Assembly (NCBI RefSeq): GCF_000808015.1
Contig: NZ_JWHR01000121.1
Coordinates: 37,754 to 101,753 of the forward strand
From: Terrisporobacter othiniensis
GTDB lineage: Bacteria; Bacillota; Clostridia; Peptostreptococcales; Peptostreptococcaceae
Length of the DNA stretch: 64,000 nucleotides
Reading direction: 5' to 3'
The notes under the pieces are model-generated. The model saw only the letters and a list, made by a program, of their open reading frames with translations. It ran no database searches and had not been told where the DNA came from. Numbering within the stretch: position 1 is the first letter of the stretch; every line of letters starts with the position of its first letter. The position numbers and the translations under genes were made by a program. This document shows positions 17,272 to 26,811 of the stretch, piece by piece.

Positions 17272-18858
17272 ATGATTGCTGCAATATACTCAAGAAAAAG
17301 TAAATTCACTGGAAAAGGTGAGTCAATAGAAAATCAAATTCAACTTTGTATGGACTATGCTAAAAATATAGGCATTACTGAATTTTTAGTATATGAAGAT
17401 GAAGGTTTTAGTGGAGGATCTACAGATAGACCTAAGTTTCAAGATATGTTAGCTGATGCTAAAGATAAGAAGTTCGATTGTTTAATCTGTTATAGATTAG
17501 ATAGAATTTCAAGAAATGTATCTGACTTCTCTGCTCTTATAGAAGAGTTAAATAAATTAGGTGTATCTTTTATATCAATAAAAGAACAGTTTGACACGTC
17601 TACTCCAATGGGACGTGCTATGATGTATATTTCTTCTGTCTTTGCACAATTAGAAAGAGAAACTATAGCTGAACGTGTCAAAGATAATATGTATGAATTA
17701 GCACGTACAGGAAGATGGCTTGGAGGAAATACTCCTACTGGATTTACATCAGAAAAAATAACTTATTTTGATGAAAGTATGAACCAAAGGTCAATGTGGA
17801 AGTTAAAGGTTGATAAAGAAGAAATGAAGTTAGTAGAACTTATATACTCTAAATATGAGGAATTAAAGTCACTATCTCAAGTTGAAAAATACTTCTTATC
17901 TTCTAATCATAAAGGTAAAAATAATGGTAATTTAGATAAATCAACACTTCAATCTATACTTAGAAATCCTTGCTATGCTAAGTCTAGTGAAGAGGTTATA
18001 AAATACTTATCAAATAATGGTATGGATGTAGTTGGTAGTCCTGATAACTCTCATGGATTTTTAACTTATGCAAAACAATCAAATACTCCTATAGTTTCAG
18101 TTGCAAAACATAAAGGAATTATAGATTCTGATAGATGGTTTTACATTCAAAAAATATTAGACTCAAACAAATCTAAAGCTCCAAGAGTAGTTTCTGGAAG
18201 TAATGTTGCTCTTTTAACTGGACTATTAAAATGTAGATGTGGAAGTACAATGAGAGTAAATTATGGATCTAAAAGAAAAGATGGTACAAGAGGTCATTAT
18301 TATATATGCGCTAAGAAAAACACAAAAGGTTTAGTAGCATGTGATAATAAAAATATAAATGGTGAACAATTAGAAGAAGTAGTAATTGAACAAATAAAGA
18401 ATGTAAATGAAAATAATATTTTTAATAAATTTGAAGAATCTAAAAAAGCAACATTAGAAAAAAATAAAAATATTAAATCTGAGAAAAAAATAATTAATAA
18501 GAAAATAGAAGATGCTAATTCAGCTATAGAAAATTTAGTTAAACAGCTGTCACTAAATACAGATAGTGTTGCATCTAAATATATAATCTCTGAAATTGAA
18601 AAATTAAATCAAGAACTTGAAAGTTTAAATAATAAACTTATTAAATTAGATAATTTAAGCAAGGAAATTGATTCTATTGATATAAACTTAAATATAATAT
18701 CAGATGCTTTTATTAAATTTAGAAATGAATTTGATAACGCTGATTTAAATACTAAAAGATTTTTACTATCTAGTATAATCGATGAAATTATTTGGGATGG
18801 TGATACTGGTAATATAAATGTGTGTTATTTAGGTACTAAAAAAAAAGCACTAATATAG
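17272..18858 (+). CDS. Large serine recombinase (integrase) of prophage 1
   Basis: 528 residues from ATG 17272 (GAAAGGTGG upstream). The resolvase domain has IYSRKS with the catalytic Ser, DRISRNVSDFS and SSVFAQLERETIAERV. The recombinase domain and zinc ribbon follow (CRCGSTMRVNYG ... YYICAKK), then a coiled-coil C-terminus (about 390-480). It integrates and excises the phage. The promoter/RBS stretch TGATATAATTATC..TGAAAGGTGG is almost identical to that of the prophage 2 enzyme. The catalytic domain is very similar too, but the C-terminal half differs. It ends about 50 bases from the host gene junction. Confidence 0.95.
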   Translation: MIAAIYSRKSKFTGKGESIENQIQLCMDYAKNIGITEFLVYEDEGFSGGSTDRPKFQDMLADAKDKKFDCLICYRLDRISRNVSDFSALIEELNKLGVSFISIKEQFDTSTPMGRAMMYISSVFAQLERETIAERVKDNMYELARTGRWLGGNTPTGFTSEKITYFDESMNQRSMWKLKVDKEEMKLVELIYSKYEELKSLSQVEKYFLSSNHKGKNNGNLDKSTLQSILRNPCYAKSSEEVIKYLSNNGMDVVGSPDNSHGFLTYAKQSNTPIVSVAKHKGIIDSDRWFYIQKILDSNKSKAPRVVSGSNVALLTGLLKCRCGSTMRVNYGSKRKDGTRGHYYICAKKNTKGLVACDNKNINGEQLEEVVIEQIKNVNENNIFNKFEESKKATLEKNKNIKSEKKIINKKIEDANSAIENLVKQLSLNTDSVASKYIISEIEKLNQELESLNNKLIKLDNLSKEIDSIDINLNIISDAFIKFRNEFDNADLNTKRFLLSSIIDEIIWDGDTGNINVCYLGTKKKALI

Positions 18859-18925
18859 AAAATATAGCTACTGCAACTGATTCAGAGTTTTTAAAAACAT
18901 TGTATTTTAGTTGTTGTAGCTTCCG
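18859..18925. other. Right attachment junction of prophage 1
   Basis: Between the recombinase stop and recognisable host coding sequence. Imperfect 13-base arms AGCTACTGCAACT (near 18867-18879) and AGTTGTTGTAGCT (near 18909-18921) face each other. Host reading frame (VGHTEA) is clear from about 18920 rightwards. The exact core cannot be fixed because the other prophage end is outside the window. Confidence 0.55.
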
Positions 18926-19136
18926 TATGCCCAACATAAAATCCTGATTTTTCTCCTCCAACAAATAAGTTTTTCATATTTTCCGCTCTCATATAATTAT
19001 CCCTTGGAGATACTGCCATATATCTGATTGAGTTTCCCTTTCCTCCACTATATGGATCTACTATACAAGCAGTTTCAAAACCAGATACACTTCTTAATTT
19101 TTCCAGATTGAAGAAAGGTGACATTAATTTTGCATG
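18905..19136 (-). pseudogene. Middle fragment of the split host FAD-dependent oxidoreductase gene
   Basis: Reads AKLMSPFFNLEKL ... NLFVGGEKSGFYVGHTEA, the conserved FAD-binding C-terminal region of GidA/TrmFO-like oxidoreductases. It fuses in frame with the fragment at 56289-57078 across the CATGCAA core (DTGHA|KLMSPFF). It is cut on both sides by prophages, so it has no start or stop of its own. The apparent 77-codon ORF from an internal ATG is not a gene. Confidence 0.88.
19130..19136. other. att core of prophage 2, left end (TTGCATG)
   Basis: Same 7 bases as at 56289-56295. To the right, phage DNA continues to ATAGTATTGCG, which pairs with CGCAATACTAT beside the right core to form a symmetrical attP. 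To the left lies host coding sequence. Confidence 0.85.
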
Positions 19137-19454
19137 TGCTGTGTTAATAGTATTGCGACACTTAAACCAATACGTTTTAAATTGTATGGAGATAAAACTT
19201 ATCGTTTATATAATTATAGCAAAGATGATACTCTTTCAGAAATGATAAAAAAATATAGATTAAATAATAATTTATCTTATAAAGAACTTGGTGAACTTGT
19301 AAACTGTTCCCAAGGCCATTTATGGATGATTGAACATAAAGATAGAGACTATCCTCAATCAAAGGTATTAATCAAAAAAATATTAAAATTAGTAAGAAAA
19401 GATTTTATACTATGCATAGTAGTAGGAAATATAATTAAGTTTATTTTTACATAA
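19134..19454 (+). CDS. Putative small HTH protein at the left end of prophage 2
   Basis: A frame of up to 106 codons whose ATG lies inside the att core. The central part (DTLSEMIKKYRLNNNLSYKELGELVNCSQGHLWMIE) looks like an XRE-type HTH. The true start is uncertain; no ribosome site is seen upstream of any candidate. Since its 5' end overlaps attP, excision would change its upstream sequence. It could be a decayed regulator. Confidence 0.45.
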   Translation: MCCVNSIATLKPIRFKLYGDKTYRLYNYSKDDTLSEMIKKYRLNNNLSYKELGELVNCSQGHLWMIEHKDRDYPQSKVLIKKILKLVRKDFILCIVVGNIIKFIFT

Positions 19455-20208
19455 ATTTATATTAAATATAAATGAAAAAAATATAAAAATTGGATCTTTA
19501 TAGATGAAATGAGGCCTAGGTTGGTACTCTCTGTATAATTGATTACCAGTTTTATCGTGACTGACAATTATACATATAATAATGAATTATAATATCACAT
19601 ATTTAAAATCAATATTTTAGACTAAAACACTCAAAAAAACTAATATTCCGCATAAATAACTGGAAAATTTATGAAAAATATGATATAATTTTAAAAAAAT
19701 ACTCATATAGTAGTATTTTTCAAACTTCCATAAATCAAGAACCTATAAACTTGACATCTACTTATTAAGTTTAAAAATAGTTCTTGTTTAACCCCAATAA
19801 AGTGGTTAATATCCCTGTAAACCAAAATCCCTAATTTAAGTTTCAAAACCACACTATACTTAATTAAATAACTTATTTTTTATATTTTCTTTTTAAAGAA
19901 ATGTTATATTTAGAAGAAGAGAAAAAATGAAAAATTTAATTAAAGAGGTTTTCAGGGAAAATTATATAAAATTAGAAATTAGAGATACAATTGTTGTTAT
20001 CAAGTTTACTTTAGATTCTACACAGTTTATGTTTTTTCTTTTCTTCTTAATTTTTCTTAATTTTAATAGACATGTATTTACTAGATAGTATTATATATAT
20101 ATTGGCTACTCAGTCTAAATATCAAATTACAAAAACTGTATTTTTTATTTAGGCCCTTATTTCAAAAATATGTATTTCCCAGGGTATTTGTTACCCAAAT
20201 AATTAATT
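19455..20208. other. Non-coding region with several hairpins
   Basis: About 750 bases with no well-supported gene except a possible 53-codon ORF. Features: inverted repeat GTATAATTG/CAATTATAC near 19531-19570; a TATAAT near 19683; a terminator-like stem AAAAATACT/AGTATTTTT with T-run near 19696-19720; nested stems AAGAAC..GTTCTT near 19737-19786. These suggest one or more small RNAs between the lysis genes and attL. Confidence 0.4.
19927..20088 (+). CDS. Possible small membrane protein
   Basis: 53 codons (starts MKNLIKEVFRENY) with GAAGAAGAG before the ATG. The last 20 residues include a Phe/Leu-rich hydrophobic stretch that could span a membrane. No family recognised; may be chance. Confidence 0.3.
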   Translation: MKNLIKEVFRENYIKLEIRDTIVVIKFTLDSTQFMFFLFFLIFLNFNRHVFTR

Positions 20209-20248
20209 AAAAAGTGCTAGGATAAAACTCATCCCCCTAGCACTTTTT
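20209..20248. terminator. Bidirectional terminator after the lysis genes
   Basis: Stem AAAAAGTGCTAGG/CCTAGCACTTTTT with a 13-base loop, just beyond the endolysin stop at 20284. It ends the late operon. Confidence 0.88.
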
Positions 20249-20283
20249 CTTATACTTTTAATCACATGAATTTAAATTATTTA

Positions 20284-21174
20284 TTATTTTTCTACAAATA
20301 CATATTTTTTATTTAAAGATAACCATCCTTTACGATATGGAGCATACCCCCATTTTCCATTTTTAGATACTTTAGTAATTTTATACCTCACACCCTTTGG
20401 AGCTGTATGTAATATATCAACTTCAGTTGTTGGTGACTTTCTTATATTAAGCTTTCCTTTTGTAATTACATAATAAGGAACTTTATTTGTTATATACTCA
20501 TTAGTTATTGGTTTATTAAATCCATTTAATCCTTTTGATTTTATAAGAGATGTATAATCTACATAACAATAGTTTTGGTCAGTACTTGAAGAAGGTATTC
20601 CATTTATTTTTTTATTTCTAAGCAGATTTGTCTCTCCTCCAAACTGCCACATCATTAGATCCTTTTCTTTGTAACCACATTCTTTTGCATAATGAGCTAT
20701 CCATTTATCATACTTAGAAAGTTCACTTTCAATAAGATGATCTCTTAATATATATTTACCTGAATATATAGCTACATAATAGCCAGCATCTTCTACAACC
20801 TTAGCCATAGCTTTTACTGCATCTGTTAGCTGTCTTTTTGATGTTTTCTTTAATACTTCTGTATCTTCTATATCCAAGAATATTGGATATTCAAACTTTT
20901 TTCCTTTAAGTAAATCTACTATAAATTTACCCTCTGCTTTACCTTCTGCAACAGTAGCACATCTACTATAGTAATAAGCTCCTATAGGCATTCCTATAGC
21001 TTTTGCCTGTTTATAATATTCTTCAAACTTAACATCCTTTGCCATTGTTTTACTAGAAGATAAACTAGTTCTTCCAGCTCTTAATATTGCAAATTTTACA
21101 CCTTCAGATTTTACTTTACTCCAGTTAATAGTTCCATTGTGATAGCTAACATCAATTCCAAATATTTTTTCCAT
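20284..21174 (-). CDS. Phage endolysin, GH25 muramidase with SH3-type domain
   Basis: 296 residues. The GH25 fold begins FGIDVSYHNGTINW and includes catalytic-strand segments FAILRAGRTS, PIGAYYYSR and YPIFLDIEDTE. After about residue 225 an SH3-like cell-wall binding domain follows (YYVITKGKLNIRKSPTTEVD). It cleaves peptidoglycan at the end of the lytic cycle. No signal peptide, so it depends on the adjacent holin. It is the last gene of the late operon. Confidence 0.95.
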   Translation of the reverse strand: MEKIFGIDVSYHNGTINWSKVKSEGVKFAILRAGRTSLSSSKTMAKDVKFEEYYKQAKAIGMPIGAYYYSRCATVAEGKAEGKFIVDLLKGKKFEYPIFLDIEDTEVLKKTSKRQLTDAVKAMAKVVEDAGYYVAIYSGKYILRDHLIESELSKYDKWIAHYAKECGYKEKDLMMWQFGGETNLLRNKKINGIPSSSTDQNYCYVDYTSLIKSKGLNGFNKPITNEYITNKVPYYVITKGKLNIRKSPTTEVDILHTAPKGVRYKITKVSKNGKWGYAPYRKGWLSLNKKYVFVEK

Positions 21175-21242
21175 TTTATTTACCTTCCTTTTCTATATTT
21201 TATAAAATAAAAGTGACTCTGCATGATCTACACAAAGTCACT

Positions 21243-21599
21243 TTATTTTTCTACTTTTTCTAATTTATCAACTTTATTTGCTCCAACTTCTAAAGCTTTC
21301 TTTATGCTATTTGGGACCCATACATCTAGCCTTACTAAATTTTCTATGATACTAAGTCCTTCTTTAAAAATAAATCCTATAATAAACGTTCCTATGTATG
21401 CACTAATTTGAGGTATAAAATAATCCAATGCTATAAATATACCGAGTACTATACACTCTCCAAAGCTCCTGAACATTCCTTCACTACATCTCCTTGACTT
21501 TAATCCACCTTCTTTAGCCGCTGCTAATATTCCAGCAATAAAGTCTATTGATATTCCTACAAAAAATACTTTAAATAATACTTCTAATGTTATTCCCAT
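21243..21599 (-). CDS. Phage holin (phage_holin_4 / toxin-secretion holin family)
   Basis: 118 residues with three to four hydrophobic segments (LFKVFFVGISIDFIAGILAA, CIVLGIFIALDYFIP, SAYIGTFIIGFIF) and a charged C-terminus (KVDKLEKVEK). It forms membrane lesions that release the endolysin encoded next to it. Confidence 0.9.
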   Translation of the reverse strand: MGITLEVLFKVFFVGISIDFIAGILAAAKEGGLKSRRCSEGMFRSFGECIVLGIFIALDYFIPQISAYIGTFIIGFIFKEGLSIIENLVRLDVWVPNSIKKALEVGANKVDKLEKVEK

Positions 21600-21696
21600 G
21601 TTGTTATTCTCCTTTTTCGTATAAAAAAAGAATCTAAATTTATTAGATCCTTAAGATTTGTGTAAATGCAATAATTTATAAAATTCTACTTAATTA

Positions 21697-23133
21697 TTAT
21701 ACACTAGAATGCTTATTACCTATTGCAAGCCAAAATATTGATTTATTACCTGTTGAAGTTGATGATACTAAAATTCCTATTTCACATGTAGTAGATGTTG
21801 TACTAGCACATGAAAAAACTTGATTAGCATAACTTGTGTTATCACTTGTGACTACAAAAGGATTAAATGCAAACTTTTTAGGATATGTTATCGTTTGAGT
21901 ATATCTTGTATTTGCTGTCATTCCTGTAAAAGACGCTTTACCCCAGCATATTAGCAAATCACCCATCACCATATAGCTATGATTATCATTATTTATATTA
22001 TTAACTTTTTTATGACCTTTGAGTTTTTCAATATTTTCACTTATCTTGTCAATTTCTAGATTTGTTCTTTCAATTTCAGATTCTTCTTCTGTTTTAGCAG
22101 TGGTAGAATTAGTAGTATCTGTTTCTCCACTTGCTCCAATAATCATGTTAAAAGTACCATTATAATTAATATTCATATTATGAATATAACTATTAAAACT
22201 ATCACCTTTTTTATTAGTTATTAAAACATCATCTCCTAAATCAGCTAATATATTACCTCCAAAATTCATTGAATAACCTTTAAATTCTAAATATGGAGCA
22301 TATATTAACATATCATCTCCCCAGTAAGCATTACCATTCTCATACATTTTCTGCGAAAATAAAGGGTTATTTATTTCAAGCACCTTCCCAGTATCATGTA
22401 TATTAAACTCCATGGAATCGCTATCTTTCCAAATCACTCTAAGTGTTTTAATTTTAAATATATCTTTTTCGTATGATAAATTTAAATAATCATCTATTGT
22501 AAATGTATGCTTATAATTAGGTGTATCATCTTTTCTAAATGTTTTTATTGTTATTTGCCCATCTCTAGTGCAGCTCACATCACCTAAAACCAAACTGGCC
22601 ATTAATCCCAAAACTTCTCTACAAGAATAACCATCTATTTTAATTTGCTTTGAATTAGTAGCTATTAGTTCAAATACATCTTCATGAATTTCAACTCCTG
22701 TTTGGTTTTGAATTCTTAATAATTTATCATATGTAGTTAGATTATCTTCATCTATGTAAGGAATATCTAGTTTAACTATATTATCATACATTGTGAAAGT
22801 CGTTGTTGTGTCTGTCTCACTTTCATTTGCAATATTAAAAACACCGTAAGGAACATATTCATACAATCCATTTTCAAGCAACAGTCCAAATTCAATTTTA
22901 ACTTGCTTAGATGTATCTATAATTGAATTTGGAGTAATAAAAGTTAATGTGCATGTAGTAGAGATACAATTACCTACACTAAAAGCATTATCATTTTTTA
23001 ACATACTATTAAAAGAGATATTTATTACATCTTCATTTGTAAGAATTGTATCACCAATTGTAATTCTACTTTCATAGTTTTTAGTTATTTTGTTATTAGC
23101 TATTTTAAAATCTTCCGATACATTTATATGCAT
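21697..23133 (-). CDS. Phage tail tip / receptor-binding protein
   Basis: 478 residues. The N-terminal about 340 residues resemble a prophage tail protein domain (siphophage distal tail/hub). A Glu-rich coiled linker (EEESEIERTNLEIDKISENIEKLKG split by short breaks) is followed by a C-terminal beta-rich domain (DLLICWGKASF, YPKKFAFNPFVV, IFWLAIGN) of the gp53/receptor-binding type. It is the only large tail-tip gene after the tape measure, so it probably combines hub and receptor binding. Confidence 0.75.
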   Translation of the reverse strand: MHINVSEDFKIANNKITKNYESRITIGDTILTNEDVINISFNSMLKNDNAFSVGNCISTTCTLTFITPNSIIDTSKQVKIEFGLLLENGLYEYVPYGVFNIANESETDTTTTFTMYDNIVKLDIPYIDEDNLTTYDKLLRIQNQTGVEIHEDVFELIATNSKQIKIDGYSCREVLGLMASLVLGDVSCTRDGQITIKTFRKDDTPNYKHTFTIDDYLNLSYEKDIFKIKTLRVIWKDSDSMEFNIHDTGKVLEINNPLFSQKMYENGNAYWGDDMLIYAPYLEFKGYSMNFGGNILADLGDDVLITNKKGDSFNSYIHNMNINYNGTFNMIIGASGETDTTNSTTAKTEEESEIERTNLEIDKISENIEKLKGHKKVNNINNDNHSYMVMGDLLICWGKASFTGMTANTRYTQTITYPKKFAFNPFVVTSDNTSYANQVFSCASTTSTTCEIGILVSSTSTGNKSIFWLAIGNKHSSV

Positions 23134-23141
23134 GTAATCAC

Positions 23142-23495
23142 CTACCTTTCAACTAAATTTGTCTTTAATCCTTCCCATCTAGTAACACCTTTGTTTACTC
23201 TCAATACTGGTGCTGACCTGTCACCAGTATAAAAAGTCTTAGTTGTTATTCCACCAAGCTCTGGATCTGGGTATTTTACAGTAAAAAATACATCACTTAC
23301 TGATTTTAGTATTTTAGATATCTCTGAATTTGATAGTGGTCCCCATTCTACTGTTAACTTTCTTTTTACTGCTACTCTAGTTCTTTGCATCGTTCCATTT
23401 GCATTTCTTTCACTTTCTTTATCAATATCCTGTAGGTCTACTTGAAAAACAGAAGGATCTTTTACTTCAACACCTGCTATTGTTAATATTGCCAT
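23142..23495 (-). CDS. Small tail protein
   Basis: 117 residues, beta-rich (ILTIAGVEVKDPSVFQVDLQ), next to the tape measure gene. Resembles small Firmicute phage tail-associated proteins (DUF6711-like). Probably an adaptor between the tape measure/tail tube and tip. Confidence 0.65.
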   Translation of the reverse strand: MAILTIAGVEVKDPSVFQVDLQDIDKESERNANGTMQRTRVAVKRKLTVEWGPLSNSEISKILKSVSDVFFTVKYPDPELGGITTKTFYTGDRSAPVLRVNKGVTRWEGLKTNLVER

Positions 23496-23534
23496 TCTAT
23501 CACCTCAATAAAAAAGGAGCTAAACTAATAGCTC

Positions 23535-26411
23535 CTAGATTGTTATTCCTTGCCTTTTCAGTTGTCTAAGTATATCAATTATTTTACTTCTAAATATTGT
23601 ATTTCCATCTAAGTTGATAACTATATCTCCTGTATATGTATCACCTTTTTGTTGATTATAATTATTACTAAATCCTTGAACAAAATCATTTCCAAAGTTC
23701 ATTCTTGAAACTAATCTATTAGCTATTAAATCAAGTGCTCCAGTGTTGTTTTCAAGTGGTAAAACTACCTCTTTACCAGCTTCACCTATCATTGATAACG
23801 TTGGACTGTCTATTAAACCACCTTTAGCAAGATAAGGTATCTTAGGCGCTTTCCAAGTCCTCCCACCAAATATCGGTACCCAATCTGGAACAGTAAATTT
23901 AATCTTACCTAATACAGCATTGTTTATCTGTTTTATAATTCCATTTATAGTACTTTTTACATTACTAGCTGTTGTCTTTACTTTTAATGCAATACTAAAA
24001 GCCCATGACCTTATTTTAGATTTAGTACTATTATAAGCTAATTTTACCTTATCATAAAAAGAACCTACTTTAGCTCCTACACCTAACGCCCAGCTTTTAA
24101 TTGATTTTTTTGCATCTTCGTATCTTTCTTTTGCTCTATCATAAAATGAAGCTACTTTTGCTCCAAGAGAAAGTGCCCAATTCTTTATAGATGTTTTAGC
24201 ATGGTTATATCGTTCCTTCGCTTTATCATAAAATGAAGCTACTTTTGCTCCTGCTTCTAATAACTTATCCTTCATCCAATTCTTAGCACTATCATATCCT
24301 TCTTTTGCTTTATCATAAAAAGAACCTACTTTTGCAGCTATTTCTAAAGCCTTATCTTTAATCCAATCTTTTACTTCTTCCCACTTTTCTAAAGCTTTTT
24401 CCTTAAAATCTTCTACTCTTGAAGCTATGTTGATTACAAATTCTTTTACTGCATCTACTATCTCGTCCCACTTTTTCTTTATATCATCTTTAAGCTTTTT
24501 AAATTTATCTGTAACACTTTTACAAAAATCTGTAAATTCTTTTTTCTTTTTATCTACCCACTTTTTGAAATTAAAATTTTTAATTTTCTTCCAATCTTTT
24601 TGTAAATCCTTACAGAATTTTAAAAATATCTTACCGACTGCTTTTATACTTGGACACATTTTTTGTAAATCTTTCATAAAATCGCCAGCTAAAACTTCTA
24701 CAACTTTGAGAACTACTTTTGCAATTAATTTAAATGCTCCACCAAGTACAGTCCCTACTATATCAGCCAAAGTTTTAAATAATATACTAAATCCTTCTAA
24801 CCATGGCGATAATGCGTCTTTTATAGCTTTCCATGTCTTAATCACATTATTTCTAAAATCTTTGTTTGTTTGCCAAAGATATGTTATTGCTCCTACTACA
24901 ATTCCTATAACTGCTGCTATACCAACAACCACTGGATTAATACCTAACAACCCTTGTATTATAGGTCTAACTCCAAACCTTTTTATCCCTAATGCAACTT
25001 CTTTTACAAAGGTTATAACTTTTTTAAGAGGTTTGAATCCTTTTGATACTTTAGATACAATACTACTCCATTTTGATATAACAAAATAGGAACCAACTCC
25101 AGCAAGTAATCCTGCACATATTGCTATAATTGCTTCCTTTCTATCAAGAATATATTTCTTCATATTATCAAATACTTTTTTGATTTTTTCCACTTTAGCT
25201 TCTAAACCTGATGTCTCTATTTTACTTCCTATATCCACAGTTGGTATATTTCCTATTCCTAAATCGCCTACACTACCAACTCCACCAGCAGAGGGTGTTG
25301 AACCTCCTATACTTGGTAAATTATTAGTTTCGCCTGTTTTATTAGAAGTTAAATTATTTATTTCATCTAATCCACTTATTAGTCCTTTTATTTCTTTCTT
25401 CGCTTTTTTAGCACTTGCTCCAGCTTTTTTAGTAGCTTTACTAGCCTTATTTAATCCTTTACTAGCATTTGTTGAACTAGATCCAACATTGCCTAAAGAA
25501 GTACTTAATCCCTTTGGAGTAGTACCTAAAGAGTTACTTACATTAGTTGCTCCTTTCTGTGCTTTACCAAAGAGGGCTTCTGTTATAGCCGAGAAATAAG
25601 CTGCAAAAACTTGTAACTTACTTATAACAACATTTAATACTTTTATAACGGGTAAGAATATATTAATTAATCCTTGTCCCATAGTAGCTTTAAAACTTTC
25701 AAATCTTAATTGCATAACTCTAATCTGGTTAGCCCATGAGTCACTAGTTTTAGCAAAATCTCCTTGAGCTAGAGATAATTGTTGCAAAACAAAGTTATAT
25801 CTTAAAGCAACTTTTTCTTGTTCTGACATCTTAGCTGTAGTTACTCCATAACCATTTGCTAAAGCATATTGGTCCAGTGCATTTTGTGTCATTACTACCC
25901 CAAGCTCTTTAAGTGTTTCAGTCTCACCAGTGAATACAGATTTTAATTTAGTGTATGCTTCATCACTTGTCATATTGTAAAAAGAGGCTACATCACCAGC
26001 TAATCCAGTTAAAGTTGTACTCATGTTGTATGCTTCTTGCTCTGTGAACCCAAAAGATTTTGCCATGGCTCCTAGAGTACCAGTGTATTTTTTAGCTATT
26101 GTTTCAGAAAGTCCAAAATCATTTATAGCATTCTTAGCAAATTGATTTACACTATTACTCATACTTGTAAAAGTAGTATCTACAACATTTTGAACCTCTG
26201 CCAAGTCACTTCCTAACTGAATACAACTCTTACCAAACTTATAAATAACTGTTGTTGCAAGTGCTGTAGCTATTGTTTTCTTTACAGTACTCATTACATT
26301 AGATACATTTCCCATAACTCTATTAGTTTGGTTCTGTACAGTATTTAATTGTCTTGTATAATTAGAGGAATCAGCTGTAATTCTTACATTCAATTCACCT
26401 ATAGTTGACAT
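23535..26411 (-). CDS. Tail tape measure protein
   Basis: 958 residues. The N-terminal third is the TMP core domain (helical, AKNAINDFGLSETIAKKYTG). A Ser/Gly/Lys-rich linker follows, then a hydrophobic segment (residues about 440-515). A tandem repeat block AKVASFYDKAKERY is next, and the C-terminus has LIGEAGKEVVLPLE-type sequence (TLSMIGEAGKEVVLPLENN). It sets tail length and is injected with the genome. Length predicts a tail of roughly 140 nm by the usual 0.15 nm per residue rule. Confidence 0.93.
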   Translation of the reverse strand: MSTIGELNVRITADSSNYTRQLNTVQNQTNRVMGNVSNVMSTVKKTIATALATTVIYKFGKSCIQLGSDLAEVQNVVDTTFTSMSNSVNQFAKNAINDFGLSETIAKKYTGTLGAMAKSFGFTEQEAYNMSTTLTGLAGDVASFYNMTSDEAYTKLKSVFTGETETLKELGVVMTQNALDQYALANGYGVTTAKMSEQEKVALRYNFVLQQLSLAQGDFAKTSDSWANQIRVMQLRFESFKATMGQGLINIFLPVIKVLNVVISKLQVFAAYFSAITEALFGKAQKGATNVSNSLGTTPKGLSTSLGNVGSSSTNASKGLNKASKATKKAGASAKKAKKEIKGLISGLDEINNLTSNKTGETNNLPSIGGSTPSAGGVGSVGDLGIGNIPTVDIGSKIETSGLEAKVEKIKKVFDNMKKYILDRKEAIIAICAGLLAGVGSYFVISKWSSIVSKVSKGFKPLKKVITFVKEVALGIKRFGVRPIIQGLLGINPVVVGIAAVIGIVVGAITYLWQTNKDFRNNVIKTWKAIKDALSPWLEGFSILFKTLADIVGTVLGGAFKLIAKVVLKVVEVLAGDFMKDLQKMCPSIKAVGKIFLKFCKDLQKDWKKIKNFNFKKWVDKKKKEFTDFCKSVTDKFKKLKDDIKKKWDEIVDAVKEFVINIASRVEDFKEKALEKWEEVKDWIKDKALEIAAKVGSFYDKAKEGYDSAKNWMKDKLLEAGAKVASFYDKAKERYNHAKTSIKNWALSLGAKVASFYDRAKERYEDAKKSIKSWALGVGAKVGSFYDKVKLAYNSTKSKIRSWAFSIALKVKTTASNVKSTINGIIKQINNAVLGKIKFTVPDWVPIFGGRTWKAPKIPYLAKGGLIDSPTLSMIGEAGKEVVLPLENNTGALDLIANRLVSRMNFGNDFVQGFSNNYNQQKGDTYTGDIVINLDGNTIFRSKIIDILRQLKRQGITI
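23990..24420 (-). repeat. Tandem about 31-residue repeats in the tape measure gene
   Basis: Four to five copies of a unit with core GAKVASFYDKAKERY-x-x-AK-x-x-IK-x-WAL. Repeat number would change tail length in steps of about 31 residues. Confidence 0.8.
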
Positions 26412-26413
26412 TA

Positions 26414-26779
26414 CTATTCCTCCTTTCTTCTATTGTTGTACTCTTCTGAATATGCCATAAATCTTGCTTTATGTAGCTGCCATTGATTTTCTGCAATTTT
26501 TCTTTGAGCTTCTTCTCTTTCTTCTTTAAAAAGTTCTGGCATTAAATCATATATATCAGTTACTTTTGCATCTTTAGAGAATATACAAGCCACATTTTCA
26601 GCTACCTGTCTTGCTAATACAGAATTAGAAATTAACTTTGTTTTAAGTTCATAAATTTCTTTTTCTGCTTCTCTTTCTTTAACTCTTTGATTACTTTCAA
26701 TAAGGTCATAAACTTCCTGTAAGCTTAAGTCCCAAAAAAAAGAAGGAGTGTAACCCAAATCCAAAAAGCTTGGGTACAC
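26414..26779 (-). CDS. Tail assembly chaperone, frameshift-encoded T part (GT fusion)
   Basis: The apparent ATG at 26779 is internal. The -1 frame is open upstream through 26872, reading NGGGDGEEHGRGRSVTINTI before the apparent start. Expression is therefore expected as a fusion with the 26812-27186 protein via the T7 slip site. Content is helical and Glu/Lys-rich (LQEVYDLIESNQRVKEREAEK). It recruits tail tube subunits onto the tape measure, whose gene follows after 2 bases. Confidence 0.75.
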   Translation of the reverse strand: MYPSFLDLGYTPSFFWDLSLQEVYDLIESNQRVKEREAEKEIYELKTKLISNSVLARQVAENVACIFSKDAKVTDIYDLMPELFKEEREEAQRKIAENQWQLHKARFMAYSEEYNNRRKEE

Positions 26780-26811
26780 TTCTTCTATTAAATCACTAAT
26801 TGTATTTATTG

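Larger units (their letters stand above)
1..18905. mobile_element. Prophage 1 (partial siphophage-like prophage, left end outside window)
   Basis: The genes form a standard temperate phage order: recombinase and immunity genes on the right, then replication, late regulator, terminases, portal and minor capsid protein leftward on the minus strand. The right boundary is set by the recombinase stop (18858) and the start of host oxidoreductase coding sequence near 18905-18925. The left boundary, remaining head genes, tail and lysis genes lie outside the window. It sits in the same orientation as prophage 2 and in the same host gene. Confidence 0.9.

Noticed and set aside
18891..19124. Independent small gene of 77 codons
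   Set aside because: It is the in-frame middle part of the interrupted oxidoreductase and joins the 56289-57078 fragment across the att core.
24427..25599. Long plus-strand open frames opposite the tape measure gene
   Set aside because: Shadow frames of a biased Lys/Ala/Thr-rich gene; no ribosome sites and no protein-like motifs.
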